Source: Cordylochernes scorpioides
Lineage: Eukaryota > Arthropoda > Arachnida > Pseudoscorpiones > Chernetidae
Reading direction: 5' to 3'
Assembly: GCA_030710605.1 (NCBI GenBank)
Contig: CP092886.1
Location: 165,818,573 to 165,882,572, forward strand
Length of the DNA stretch: 64,000 nt
This document shows, in pieces, positions 11,985 to 23,474 of the stretch. The notes beneath the pieces were generated by a model. That model was not told where the DNA came from. It ran no database searches and saw only the letters and a list, made by a program, of their open reading frames with translations. Within the stretch, counting starts at the first letter, position 1; each line of letters opens with the position of its first letter. Position numbers and translations under genes: made by a program.

Positions 11985-12500
11985 TTTAATGAGGTCTTTC
12001 AAATGAATTTATTCCTTTAATATGTTGTCATATCTGCAATATAGTTTTGTTGTTTGCAATTTTTTTTCCTTTAAAATATATGTGTCCACTCTGAAATATA
12101 GTTTGTAAATTTATATTCCAATTTATTTTCTTATATATATATATTTTTTTTTATTTCCAAAATATTTATTTATGCTTTCACCAATGCCTTTAGGATCTTT
12201 GCGATGGAACACGTATGGTGTTTCAGCGCATGTGCTCTCATGTCCTTGGAGCACATATACTGACGTGCCCAAGGTTGAACACACTGTATAGTGTCTGAAA
12301 TATCTTTGGCCCCTTCGGATACCAACCTTCGCTTCATTCTAGAGAGGCGTTAGTTTTCACTAAGGTTGGCTTTTGCTATGACTATAAATAAGGCTCAAGG
12401 CCAAACCTTGGCTACAAGAGCCTGTGTTTACGCACGGACAACTTTAAGTGGCTTTTTCAAGTGTGCGAACATTGGATAGCACACATGTAAAGATGACCCA
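11985..12500 (+). pseudogene. Helitron helicase C-terminal relic (plus copy)
   Basis: The plus strand at about 12350-12475 encodes LRLAFAMTINKAQGQTLATR and onward into YARTTLSGF, the conserved C-terminal motif of the Pif1-like helicase of Helitron Rep-Hel proteins. A stop precedes it and the frame is lost after GFFKCANIG. The same block appears inverted at 13320-13880 and in part at 13888-14185, so the three together form an inverted and direct duplication. The upstream 11985-12290 sequence is mirrored as well. Confidence 0.75.
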
Positions 12501-12790
12501 TATCTTGCATTGTATCACCACACGTGTACCATTTTCAAAGACCCTGCTTAGGATTAAAACTTCTCAGAAGCATAACAATAGCACCAACCTAGAGTTTAAC
12601 TGGTGTGGATGCATTCCTCTGGGAGTAAGACTATTGAGAAATTCAGTAGGGAGTTATTTTGCTTCTCCGCATTCTAACACTCAAACTGTTAACACTGAGG
12701 AAACACTGACTCAAATTGCATTAAATAAAAATTATTAGATTTAAATAAATATTATTAGAGTGAAAAAAAAAGAAAAAAATTAACAAATTA

Positions 12791-13296
12791 GAAAATAAAA
12801 TTTCGAACAATACAACTATATTGCAGATAAGATAAGAGGACCTTATTAAAAAATAAATAAACAAACTGTAATTTGACACTAACGATAATTCGACACTTTC
12901 GATAATTCGACCATTTCAAAAATCAAATTTACAAGGTTGATTGTTGTTTAAATACAACTTTACCGGTAAAAAGGTATTACAGAGGCGAAGGCAGCCACTG
13001 AAAATGCACGAAATTTATGTATAGAGAAATGGGAAAAATTAGTAAATAAAGAGAAGTCCAAAATCAAAATAATTGATAATAGTGTATTAACAAAATACTA
13101 ATACAATAAATTCCTTTGAGTTGAGAAACTATAGACATTAGTGAAAAGTTTATATATAAATATATTTAAAATTAAAAAATAATATAAGAAAATAAATCAG
13201 AAAAAAAGAGATGCCAACTATATTGCAGTGGAGACTACTTATAAAAGGAATTAATCTAAAGGACTCATTAAAAATAAATTTCTATTTTTATTCATA
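12791..13296 (+). repeat. Segmental duplication, copy 2
   Basis: Direct copy of 11365-11886 about 1.43 kb downstream, nearly identical over its full length. It ends exactly where the inverted helicase relic begins, which suggests duplication during Helitron rolling-circle capture or a later rearrangement. Confidence 0.85.
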
Positions 13297-13319
13297 CATG
13301 GGTTCAAATTTATATGTAT

Positions 13320-13880
13320 TTTGTACAAAGTTCAAACACATGAAAAAGCCGCATAGAGCTGTCCATGCATAAACACAGGCTCTTGTAGGAAGAACCCAAA
13401 TATTATTTATAGTCATAGCAAAAGCCAACTTTAGTGAAAACTGATGCCTCTTCAGAATGAATGGAAGTCTGAAATCTGAAGGAGCAAAAGATATGGGTCA
13501 TCTTTACATGTATGCTATCCAATGTTCGCACACTTGAAAAGCCACTTAAAGTTGTCCGTGCGTAAACACAGGCTCTTGTAGCCAAGGTTTGGCCTTGAGC
13601 CTTATTTATAGTCATAGCAAAAGCCAACCTTAGTGAATAGAAGCGAAGGTTGGTATCCGAAGAGGCCAAAGATATTTCAGACATTATACAGTGTGTTCAA
13701 CTTTGGGTACTGTCAGTATATGTGCTTCAAGGACATGAGAGCACATGCGCTAGAACACCATACCTGTTCCATCGCAAAGATCCTATAGGCATTGGTTAAG
13801 TGTAAATAAATATTTTGGAAATGAAAAAAAAATTGCAGATATGACAACATATTAAAGGAATAAATTCATTTTAAAGACCT
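13320..13880 (-). pseudogene. Helitron helicase C-terminal relic (minus copy)
   Basis: Minus-strand ORF 13684-13403 (93 aa) contains SLRLAFAMTINKAQGQTLAT followed by RACVYARTTLSGFSSVRTLD, then a short repeat of the SLRL segment. This is the helicase C-terminus, where a typical Helitron protein reads YVAFSRVRS. It is the best preserved of the three copies but is only a fragment of a protein that is normally above 1,000 residues. Upstream sequence (13685-13880) is shared with the other copies. Confidence 0.75.
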
Positions 13881-13887
13881 CATTAAA

Positions 13888-14185
13888 AACATAAAGTCGT
13901 CTGTGCGTAAACACAGGCTCTTGTAGCAAAGGTTTGGCCTTGAGCCCTCTTTATAGTCATATATTTCAGACATTATACAGTGTGTTCAACTTTGGGTACT
14001 GTCAGTATATGTGCTTCAAGGACATGAGAGCACATGCGCTAGAACACCATACCTGTTCCATCGCAAAGATCCTATAGGCATTGGTGAAAGTGTAAATAAA
14101 TATTTTGGAAATGAAAAAAAATTGCAGATACGACAACATATTAAAGGAATAAATTCATTTAAAAGACCTCATTAAAAACAACAAT
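13888..14185 (-). repeat. Third, partial copy of the helicase-flanking block
   Basis: 13964-14183 repeats 13672-13880 in direct orientation (landmarks TTCAGACATTATACAGTGTG and CCATCGCAAAGATCCTATAG). 13888-13960 keeps only the piece encoding the QGQTL...ACVYA region, joined by a deletion. Confidence 0.7.
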
Positions 14186-14473
14186 TCTATATTTTTATAT
14201 ATACAATATAATCTAATTAATTCAACACACGATAATTCGACCATTTTTGGAAGTCTCGACCTACGGCCTATCATATGACAAACTAATTCGACACTTTCGA
14301 TAATTCAACTATTTTGGAAAATCAAATTTCAACAGTTGATATTTGTCTAAAACCCCTATTATTAACAACATATTAGACTGCAGAGTGCAAAAATGTAGAA
14401 AAGTGTATGTATATAATTGTATGCATATATTTGTATGTAAATAATTGTATGTATAGATCAATGAGTAAAATAA

Positions 14474-14786
14474 TTTTTTTTTGCTTATCCCTAGTACACG
14501 TGGTACAGGCGTTGATAATCATGGTGGGTAGAGTAGGCGACTGCTTTAACTGTAAGTACACCACATGTCTAAACATGTGAAAAGCAGTTCAACTTTGCAT
14601 TTACAAATGTGCCAGAGCCCCGTTTGATTACTTGCGCTTGCTGGTGGGGTTGGACTTTTGCAAGAATCGGAAGCCATTGGAGCATTTTTTTTTTAATTTT
14701 TCAGAAAAAAGTGCCCAATGCGGGAATCGAACCCGGGTCGTAGCGGTCGAAAACCAACGGCTTAGACCATCCTTCCACCAACCCCC
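14474..14786 (-). mobile_element. tRNA-derived SINE (family S), intact copy
   Basis: Minus-strand copy of the SINE: T run at 14474 (its poly-A tail), TCCCTAGTACACGTGGTACA, and at the right a head with B box GGAATCGAACC (reverse complement) and the A-box region. TSD of 10 bp, AGTAAAATAA, at 14464-14473 and 14787-14796. It lies between the Helitron helicase relics and a possible Helitron N-terminus. Confidence 0.88.
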
Positions 14787-14904
14787 AGTAAAATAAGTAA
14801 GTAAAAAGAAGACCAAAAATAAGTGATAATAATTTATTGAATAACAAACAAAAAAAATCTTTCAGGTGAAAAATTATAGGCATTGGTAAAAAAGTAAAAA
14901 AGAG

Positions 14905-14995
14905 AAATAGCAATTGGGGTTTTGTGTCTGCGGCGAGTCATATTAGCACGCCTAGCTGTTAGGGGAGTGAGTCTTCCACGGCCTTTGCGAGGCAT
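14905..14995 (-). pseudogene. Possible Helitron Rep-Hel N-terminus
   Basis: From the ATG at 14995 on the minus strand the translation is MPRKGRGRLTPLTARRAN, then MTRRRHKTPIAIS, after which it degenerates. A short basic start of this style is common in Helitron replication proteins, and helicase relics lie on the same strand 1.3 kb downstream. The assignment rests on style and context, not on a catalytic motif. Confidence 0.35.
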
Positions 14996-15229
14996 GACAG
15001 AAGACGCTGAAAAAAAAAGGTAAAATAAGAACCAAGCAGAGGAAAACTATAAAACTGAAAGCCAGGACAGGCATAAAAAGAAAATTCCAAGCATGTGAGG
15101 AAACAATTGATGAAAAAAAAAGGATTCCAAAAAAATACAGCAAAAAAGAAACCAGACACAAAAAGCAACAATTGAGTACACAAATACAGCATCAGCCTAT
15201 TTATGAGAAGAAAAAAAACAACAGACACA

Positions 15230-15780
15230 AAAATGGAGCTAAATTTAAATGAAAAACTATAACATATATTTGGATTAGGTCTTATTAATGAGAAAAAAAT
15301 AGATGCCAAAGAGAGATGAAAAGATGCCAAAAAAGATAACCAGATACAAAAATTGTGCTAAATTCAAATGAAAAACTATAACAAACACTGTAAAAAAGAA
15401 AATCAGACACAAAAATCAGACAAAAGAATAAATGAGATTTTATTCTTTAGTTCATTTATTAAATAAGACACAAAAATGGAGCTAAATTCAAATGAAAAAC
15501 TATAACAAATTAATAAAAAAAAAAGACCTAATCCAAATGTCACCATCATCAGACAAAAGAAAAAATGAGATTTTATTCTTTAGTTCATTTATTCTTTTGT
15601 CTGATGCTGTTGCTGAAACGTCACACACTATTAAATTATTTGGATTAGGTCTTATTAATGAGAAAAAAAAGATGCCAAAGAGAGATGAAAAGATGCCAAA
15701 AAAGATAACCAGATACAAAAATTGTGCTAAATTCAAATGAAAAACTATAACAAACACTTATAAAAGATAATTATTATAGA
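15230..15780. repeat. Tandem and inverted A-rich repeat block
   Basis: Segments around 15265-15390 recur at 15635-15760 (GGATTAGGTCTTATTAATGA, AAGATAACCAGATACAAAAA). GACCTAATCCAAAT near 15522 is the inverse of ATTTGGATTAGGTC near 15637. The spacer contains CUGAUGCUGUUGCUGAAACG (15600-15620), a hammerhead-like string with the last core A changed to C. No gene. Confidence 0.55.
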
Positions 15781-15787
15781 ATAAAAG

Positions 15788-15872
15788 TTAAAATTTTACA
15801 CAAATAAATTTACTGGCATTGCCTGGCAGAAACGCATTGCCAGTAAATTTTTTTGTGTAAAATTTTAACGAT
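15788..15872. repeat. Near-perfect hairpin (about 36-bp arms)
   Basis: GTTAAAATTTTACACAAA and TTTACTGGCAATGC-type sequence on the left are mirrored as GCATTGCCAGTAAA and TGTGTAAAATTTTAAC on the right, with a loop of about 11 bp. Probably a foldback MITE or solo inverted end. Confidence 0.75.
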
Positions 15873-16322
15873 AGATGGCAATAAAATTTAATTTACTAAT
15901 AGAATAAAAGTAATAATTCAATCTACAATTCGAAAAATTTATATATTTGAATGAAAAACTATAACAAAGTACTTACAAATTATAATTATAATCAAATGAA
16001 TCAGAAATATATATTATTTCAAAACACATTTTTACGCTTTTCAAAACAAATGAATTGATGATGATAAATGCAAAAAATCTACGATTGTAAAATAGATTAA
16101 ATTAAAAAATAAAAATAACTGTAAACATTACCAAAATAAAAACAGGCCTATCATACGAAGAAAAAAAATAACGAAAATTTTGGTATATAGATTGTTATGT
16201 GTAGTTCAGAATCTTCGGAGGAGATAGCTCAGGACTTCACAATGGAAAACTCTGTTACGGTATTATCTATATAGATTTTAACTTTTGTTTTCTCTTCTAT
16301 ACTTGGAGGGGGGGGGGGGGGT
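15873..16322. other. AT-rich non-coding stretch
   Basis: No gene seen. A run of G ends at 16321 directly before the gypsy LTR. Confidence 0.5.
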
Positions 16323-16501
16323 TGTAATATAGTCAAATGATTTTTAATCTATATAATAGACAAAATTTTTTATTTAATCTTTGTTTTGATTTGGGAAGTT
16401 TTAGCCTGTTTTGTCATTGTCAACACGATATGATTTTTTTTGTTGTGTAACATTTTCGAACTAAATAAAATATCCTTGTATTTTGACATCAATATATTCC
16501 A
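16323..16501 (+). repeat. 5' LTR of the gypsy element
   Basis: Begins TGTAATATAGTCAAATG; contains AAATAAAATATCC as a candidate polyadenylation signal; ends near TATATTCCA, followed by GAGCAACGAGGATTCAAG. It matches the 3' LTR in order with several substitutions and indels. Confidence 0.75.
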
Positions 16502-18877
16502 TTTGAGCAACGAGGATTCAAGTTTAAGTATCCAACACAAATTATTTCAAGAATATTGTTGTGTCAAAGAATTATTTTAAATATTTTTTTTATAAATCAA
16601 AAAGAGGCGCGAATTGAATAATTATACAGATTAATTTTTTTTCATAAAAATGGTTTTTATCATTTGAAATAATTTCAAAAAAGGAGTGAAAATATTGAAT
16701 CATTTATTGAAAGACTTGAACAATTTCTTATTTTGGAAAATTCAGGGGAAGAAAAGGACAAAAGAAAATCCGTATTTGTTAACTCTAATTGGTTCTAAAG
16801 TTTGTGAAATTCTGAAAAAATTGTGTAGCCCAATTCAACTTAAAATAAATCTTTTGAAGAATTAGTGGAGATTCTAGAAAGACATTTCACCCAGAACGCT
16901 CGATAATAGTTGAAAGATTTATTTTCTTTAAGAGAATGCAATTAAAAGAAAAAGGCGTTTTTCCAATTTCATAGTTCAAATTAAAAGGTTTGTGTCGACG
17001 TGTAATTTTGGAGGCTTTCTGGAAGATTTCTTTAGAGATAATATTGTCAACAAAAATAATTTGATATGAGAGAGACATATTTTTTTGGCTAGTGTTGTGG
17101 AAATAGCATTGCCAATGGAATAAGCAGGAAAAAATCCGAAATTATTACATCTAGAACAGGGAAAATCTGTGTGGATAAATTGCGAATGGAACACCATAAC
17201 AAGTAAATTGTCGGGAAAAATAAAGGAAAACATTGTGAAAATGTGCACAGAGAATTATGCAAATTTAGAGAGGCTATCTGTTTCAGATGCAGAAAAAGGG
17301 GCACATTGCGCACATCATAAGCAGTTAGTGTCCATTTTGGGTTCCAAATCGAGGATTCTAACTTTATCTACGTCAAGGTTGCAGCGTTGGGTGATAATAT
17401 TGTCAGCATATACTTATAAAATCAAGTTTAGAAGAACCCAGGATTATGGGAGAGCAGTCCTTTTGTCGCGCCCTCCTGTTGACAACGGAGAAATGCCAAA
17501 ATTATATGACATCTAGGCTTTGCCCTACCTTGAGGAGTTGCCAATCAACAGTAGAAATTGCCGCTGGAACTTAAAAGGATAAAATGTTATCTATGGCCAA
17601 GTTTTATGCACAGCAAAGATTGTTTGAGAGAGTACCAGATAATCTCAGGCCTTATTTCCAACGAAAATGAGAGCTTACAGTGGACCGTGAATGCTTGGTG
17701 TAGGGGATGCCTATCATCATTCCATCATGTCTCTCTGAGAACGAGAGAAATGTTAAAGTATTCACATGAAACTTTTACGGTATGAGTAAATTGAAATCCG
17801 TGGCTCGATCACAATTTTTGGTGGCCGAATTTAGACACACATATTGAGGTTTCGGCAAATAGGAGAAGAAATTGCTAACAAGCACAGTGAAGCCCAGATA
17901 AGGTGAAGCGGCAACTTTGGATATGGACAACAAGGCTTTGGCAGCGGATTTATATACATATTTTCCTTGCAAAGATAAAATGATAATAGTTGTGGACAGT
18001 CATTTTCAAACTGGATTAAGGCAATCCCAGAGAGAGACCACTTCAGGAAAAACAGTTTTGAGCAACTAATAATACCTTTTTCAGTATATGGATTACCGAA
18101 GGAATTAGTGTCAGATAATGGCCCGGAATTTACAGGTGGTGAGATGAAAAGGTTCTTAAAGGGAAATGGAATAAAACAGAGCTTGATATCTCCACTTACC
18201 ATTCTCAAAGTAATGGCCTAGCTGAAAGAAATTTTAAAATGGTGAAACAGCATAATAATAACAAAAGAAATTTTGTTAATACCATTCAGGATACATTATC
18301 CAAAATTCTGTTGACGTATTGAAACACCCTTATAAAACAACAGGAAGACTTCCTGAGAGCTTTGAGTTAGACTTGTACTTCGCACCCGAGTATCTTTAAT
18401 ATATCCCAGTTTGGCATCTCGAGTTATGGATCAAAAGGCTAAACAGATGAAGTACGATCGTCCGAAACAGCTATCTGATTTAAAAATAGACGACTTAGTA
18501 TGGTGCAAACATTTTAGAGGTGTTGATAGAGAAAGATCCCAGGGAAATTTATGGATAAGAAAGGATCTAAAATTTACGCAATTTCAATAAATGAACCTGT
18601 GAAGATCTATCATAGAGATCAACTTAAAAAGAGGTGCGAAGGTGAAGGTGATTCTGAGTATGGTAGTGAAGAACTTTCAAGAAATGAAAAACAAGTTGTG
18701 TTCTCCGGGGTTATCCCGGACTGAGGGAAAACTGAGTCACTGTCAGCGGAACCAGCTTGGAGTTATCTCGTCCATCCGACTCCGAGGCCAGGATTGAGGA
18801 AAGACCTCCCTTAAGAAGGAACCCAACTCGGATCAGAAGACTTCCTATGAGATATTCATGCTGAAGACAAAAGATGG

Positions 18878-19063
18878 TGTAATATAGTCAGATTTATATT
18901 TAATCTGTGTAATTTACAAAATTTCCATCATCATCATTGTTTTTGGTTTGGGAAAAATTTAGCCTTGTTTTGTGTCATTGTCGACATGATGTAATTATTT
19001 TGTTGAGTAACATTTTGGAACTCTCTAAATAAAAGTACTTTGTATTTTGACTTCATATATTAT
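18878..19063 (+). repeat. 3' LTR of the gypsy element
   Basis: Begins TGTAATATAGTCAGATT and contains CTAAATAAAAGTAC. The right end is uncertain because it merges with TATA-rich simple sequence. Confidence 0.75.
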
Positions 19064-19131
19064 AGGGTATATATACATATATACATATATTTATATATAT
19101 TTATACTTACTTATATATACTTATACTATAC

Positions 19132-20010
19132 AGCAATGGAGAGAATATATATATATATGGTAATTTACACCAACAACCCTATATTGTATAATACTTATAA
19201 CAAGATTGTCATGTTGTATATAGAAACACATCTATAAATAATTATACGCATGATTGACATGTGTCATTGCATCACCATATGTAATGTACTTTGTACAAAC
19301 TGAGGATAAATAAATGAAACTATGTAATGGATTAAGAGCTGAGTTAAAGCTAGATTGAGAAGTTCAAAAACTTCTAAAATCGAGAGAGAACAACCTTAAA
19401 AAGGAATTTGGCAGCCTGTTGCCATCAAGGTCAAAGGGTGCAGAATGCCGCAGACGTTCAAAGTCCAAATTCTCATATGTCTCCCCCCCCCTCGACAAAG
19501 ATATAAAAACCTCGGTTTTAGCCCAACTTAGACAGTCAGACTTCACCGTCGGCGTGAGCCCTTGTTGGTTGCAGCCAGGTCCACCTCATCGACCATGTAA
19601 AACAGTAAGAAACCTTCTTTCTCCATCTTGCTCTTAGCTTGACTCCTATCTGTTCACGGAACTTTCCTACTACAACTGTGTCTCTTCGTTTTTTGTGTGT
19701 GGACATTCCCAAGCTTTCCACTCTGCCTCGACCACGACTTCCTGTACTCTGTGAGAACTGTTAAAGGTCCTACAAGGTGCAGAGAGGTACTGGAAAACTC
19801 TCCACGCCCTGACTGTCCCTCTCGGTTACTACAGGTTTGACCCTCGGTTATCACATATATATATATATTCTCTCCATTGCTATAGTATAGTATAAGTTTT
19901 AGATAGGAAGAAAAAAACACCCACACACATAGCAATGGAGAGAATATATATATATCTCCCTAAATTTTCTATACATATATATTCTCTCCATTACTGTGTA
20001 TGTGGGCTTT
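19132..20010. repeat. Nested inverted repeats around GCAATGGAGAGAATATAT
   Basis: AGCAATGGAGAGAATATATA at 19133 is mirrored at 19858-19885. The same pair recurs at 19929 and 19965-19992. The outer pair encloses a 698-bp block with LTR-like ends; the inner pair encloses about 30 bp. The flanking TA-rich sequence (19064-19132) is simple repeat. Confidence 0.6.
19158..19855 (+). mobile_element. Possible solo LTR
   Basis: Starts TGGTAATTTACACC, ends GGTTATCACA, flanked on both sides by TATA. It carries GATATAAAAACCTCGG (19498) followed about 25 bp later by an initiator-like TCAGTC/TCAGAC stretch, as in an LTR promoter, and is GC-richer than its surroundings. The TATA flanks are uninformative because the target is TATA repeat, and no second LTR or coding interior exists, so this is tentative. 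Confidence 0.35.
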
Positions 20011-20282
20011 TTTATTCCTATCTAAATCTCCGAATTTACAGGTCTAGAAATTGCATATAGAGACAACTACTAATATATGATGGAACACAGTCTTTAAACT
20101 TGTTTCTCTATTATTTCCTTTCCTTTGATTTTGGATCCTGGATGGAGAATCTATATAAGACTATGTTATTAGTAAAAGCTTTAGTGTACATTATCATTAC
20201 TATTATATATTTTTCATTATTCTAAATAATTGTATTCGTAATATAGGTATAATAAAATACAATACAAATAATTGTAAATTCC

Positions 20283-20645
20283 TCCTTTGCCGGTCCCAAG
20301 CCCGGATGAAAAAGGAGGAGGGGGATCAGTAACAAGCTCGCTAAAAAACTTAGGTTCAGCTGGCCCGGCTGATAGTCCCCTGTAGGGGTCCTAATCCAGG
20401 GATACGGGATGAGCAGCGTTTGTACTCCATGCTAGGAGCGGCTGTACATGTCGTCTGTTCCTCATGTCAGAGGCGGCCATTTCTTTTGGAGCTAAGTCGG
20501 CCTGCCACTGAGTAGTGCTCCCAGTCTTAATGACAAAGGCAGACGCATTCTACTTCACCCAGTCATGATGGCTGTCAAACAGACACCATCATGGGTCACA
20601 ACTTGATACCCTAATATGATTGAGGGGAGATAAGAAAGAAGAAGA
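20283..20645 (-). repeat. Dispersed repeat family R, copy 2
   Basis: Inverse copy of 609-979; begins CCTTTGCCGGTCCCAAGCC and ends GGGAGATAAGAAAGAAG. It contains an extra stretch around CCCTGTAGGGGTCCTAATCC that is shortened in copy 1. Confidence 0.75.
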
Positions 20646-21355
20646 TTGTATTCGTGATGATAGGAATTGATATATTATTATCATTGCGTCTCATCATCAT
20701 CATTGTTACAACGCTGCAGTCGCGATCATTTTTATTATAATGTTTATGTAAGCCCTATAATTTAAATAAATAAATTATTATTATCCCCCTGTGAGTGTGT
20801 GTAATAAATGACAATTAGAACATTGAATTAACTTTATTTACTTTCAAAGCCTCACAATTTACAATAGAGTGCGAGAGAATGAGTTGAAAATAAAGGTTTA
20901 AAATATATTTATCGTCTTTTGTTTACACACACATTTACCAATTAGAGAGGTCTAAAATTAGCAAAAAAAAAAATCCTAATTAACTTCAATTTAGAAATTC
21001 TAATTATTTTTACAAAAATGGAAGCAAACAAACAAAGTAAAAAATTTCATGTTATCTTTGCTAACTCAAAAATAACATTCTATTCAAACAATAATGTCAA
21101 CTAACAACAAGCACAATTAACATTATTAAACGAGGGTTTTAATTATTTTCAACCTCGAATCCTGTTTTATTTTAAATATTTTAAAATTACAATGTAAAGA
21201 TATTTTAAGAATGTTTTAATCAGAAGTTTTCAAGTTTGCTAAATTTAAATAAGATTAAATGAAAAAAATGTGCTCGAATTCTTCTAAATTCAACAAATGC
21301 TTCAAATTAGCAGCCTTTGTTATCGTCTCTCTCTAAAATACCATCTCAATTAACA
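20646..21355. other. AT-rich non-coding stretch
   Basis: No gene, RNA or repeat recognised. Confidence 0.5.
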
Positions 21356-21935
21356 TATTGTTGCGTGGGCCCAGGCGCCGTTCGTTTTCTCCAAAGTATG
21401 GAAGATCTAAAAAACGACGAATGAGTTGGATACAGCTTATTGGGATTCCGCTTTATTGCAAGTGGTTCTATGTGGAATAACATATAATTAGACTAAAATG
21501 GACTTGCCTCCAGCCACCGCCGTTCTAAGGATCTTCCTCGTCGATGTTTCAGCTTCAGAAGAAAAATCAACTACAGTGGAAGAGACTTTCCAATTGTCTC
21601 CAATGGCTCCGCGGATGACACTCCCACGAGACGTTCCGTTTCACACTGTCCACGCCCAGTTTGGACAAATTTCAGATTGCAAACACTCGCCGACTAGAAA
21701 GCGCTCATCCCACATCGACTTACGAACTGCCTTCTGGCGCACTCCTATCACCAGACTGTCTAGTTCTATTGTGCTCTCTCCTCCGTTCTCAACTTCACAC
21801 TCCCCCACCTTTCCCCGATTCCGACGAATACCTCTCGTTCTGGTGCCGACTTCTTCAATCATATTGCGATCCCACCCCGATTGGAACAAGCCACAATTCT
21901 TCCATGTTTACACTTTTACTGAACTTAATTAATTT
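21356..21935. other. GC-richer island with a 144-aa ORF, identity unknown
   Basis: Base composition rises sharply from 21360 to 21930. A plus-strand ORF (21498-21932, 144 aa) begins MDLPPATAVLRIFLV and is rich in Ser, Pro and Thr; the same DNA is open on the minus strand (21641-21889) and in a third frame, which argues against any of them being under coding constraint. Read on the minus strand the island ends with GCAATAAAGCGG, GGCGCCTGGGCCC and CGCAACA, which would suit the R-U5 end of an LTR, but no matching start or TSD was found. Confidence 0.35.
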
Positions 21936-23371
21936 GTAATCTCTCTAAAAATCAACATTTTTTTCACAAACCATAAATTATGAATCGTCATAAAAGTTTA
22001 ACTTGTAACATTTCTGGTGCTTTCGAAAACATATTGTATGTGTTGACTTTATACTATGTATAAAATGAATATTAATGTATTAAACAGGCTAACTACCAAT
22101 CATATCTACGCTCAATAGAGTATATAACGAACTGCTTAGTGAGATTAAAAAGAGAAAAGGAATACATTTCTAATCAGGAAATTTTTAAAGCAAATTAGAA
22201 AATTATTGCAAAATATATAAGATGCATTCAAAAGGAAATTTCAAGAAACGTTGTTAGTACAATATGTCACAGAAGAGAAATCTTAGCAGCCTCTAGGTCT
22301 GTGACAGTAATGAAGATAATATTTCTTATAATAATAATAAGAAGAAAGTCTTAGAAACAGTTATGAATAAAATTTGATTTACTAAAGTCTGTAAAGTTAG
22401 AAGAAAATAGCTGAGTCATTAGCCAAAAGTGTGTAGTCATATTCACACCATGATATAATAGAGATTTAAAAAATTAAATCTTGACTGAATTTATAGGAGG
22501 CCCAAAGACTGGTTGATACATATATTTTGAGCCAGTTTAAAATAATTCACGAAGATTTATGGCTATGTGTATATACAAGATAAAATTTACAATACTTGAT
22601 CCAATAAATAAAGAAATAATCTAGATTTAATGAAGATGTCAGCGGAAAATTACCATAAGGCGATTGTCTCAAAGAAAAACATATTCAGGCGGGTAACATT
22701 TAAATTAAGTTAGTTTGTACAACAATTTGGAAGTGTATTTCAGATCATTATATACATAGTGATCATAAATACACTTCAAAATTGTTGTACAAATGAGAAA
22801 TCTTCATTAGAATCCTCTATGCGAAGAATTACCGTGGGTTTAGGAAAGAAACCTAAAAAAGACTCTTTCCCTTTCGTCCCTAAGCTCAAATTCTTAAGAT
22901 TGAGTTTTTTTTAAAGGCAGTTGACTACTTTCTTCGGTTCCTTATTTAGAACGCAATTTTGATCTTTATCTAAACGAAGCGTTTTATTAGCAGGACGTTC
23001 GCCGAAATATCGAAATAAAACGTTTCGTATAGATCTGAAATGCGCCTCATTTTTTAAAAGTACGCTATCTAAGGGTTTCAATATTTACAGAGAAAAAGCT
23101 CATGTCCAACTCAATATACTTTGGGAAATGCTGTGAAGCGGCCAAATCAATTATTTGCACCCTTTTTATCGATCAATCAACGCAGGTGATCTGAATTTAA
23201 ATCGAGATAATTGTATGAATTATTTTATATTTAGTTATGGAGGGTTTGCTTGCTTGGAATTTTTGTTCGATGCCATGAGTGAATGAAGCTGTCTTTATTT
23301 TGCTCTTTTATTTGCAGTTTTTCATCTGGTAGATGGGACCTCTTACTGAAAGGTAAATTTCAGATTTTATA
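21936..23371. other. Non-coding stretch with two hairpins
   Basis: AT-rich. A palindrome with arms of about 35 bp lies at 22707-22797 (TTTGTACAACAATTTGGAAG mirrored as CAAAATTGTTGTACAAA). A second, imperfect one lies at 22955-23040 (CTAAACGAAGCGTTTTAT mirrored as ATAAAACGTTTCG). No gene. Confidence 0.55.
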
Positions 23372-23474
23372 CAGAGGGTGTTCACACTTATAGGAAACAA
23401 GTTTTATTATAAAATATTAAAAATTAACACCATATTTGAAATTTTTCAAATGTTCTATTTGAAAGAAATTTTGT

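Larger units (their letters stand above)
16323..19063 (+). mobile_element. Internally deleted Ty3/gypsy LTR retrotransposon
   Basis: Two related LTRs of about 180 bp (16323-16501 and 18878-19063) start TGTAATATAGTCA and share GTAACATTTT, AAATAAAA and GTATTTTGAC. The interior is plus-strand and full of stops. Gag-like pieces include FIERLEQFLILE (about 16700) and SFEELVEILERHF (16850-16890), then a damaged Cys-rich CFRC segment near 17275. RWVIILSAYTYKIKF (17385-17430) matches the end of the RT/RNase H region. Integrase remains follow: LPKELVSDNGPEFTGGE (18090-18140) and STYHSQSNGLAERNFK (18190-18240). Protease and most of RT are missing. A purine-rich AAAAGATGG precedes the 3' LTR. The LTRs differ noticeably, so the insertion is old. 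Confidence 0.82.

Noticed and set aside
14628-14816. ORFs over the SINE at 14474-14786
   Set aside because: They read the inverted SINE head and T-rich tail.
15600-15625. Hammerhead from CUGAUGCUGUUGCUGAAACG
   Set aside because: The last core A is C and stem II would be only 2-3 bp; kept as a remark in the repeat entry.
19040-19237. 65-aa ORF
   Set aside because: Translation of TATA simple repeats (YIYIY pattern).
22955-23040. Hammerhead in the imperfect palindrome with CGAAATATCG
   Set aside because: No CUGANGA on either strand in the right position.
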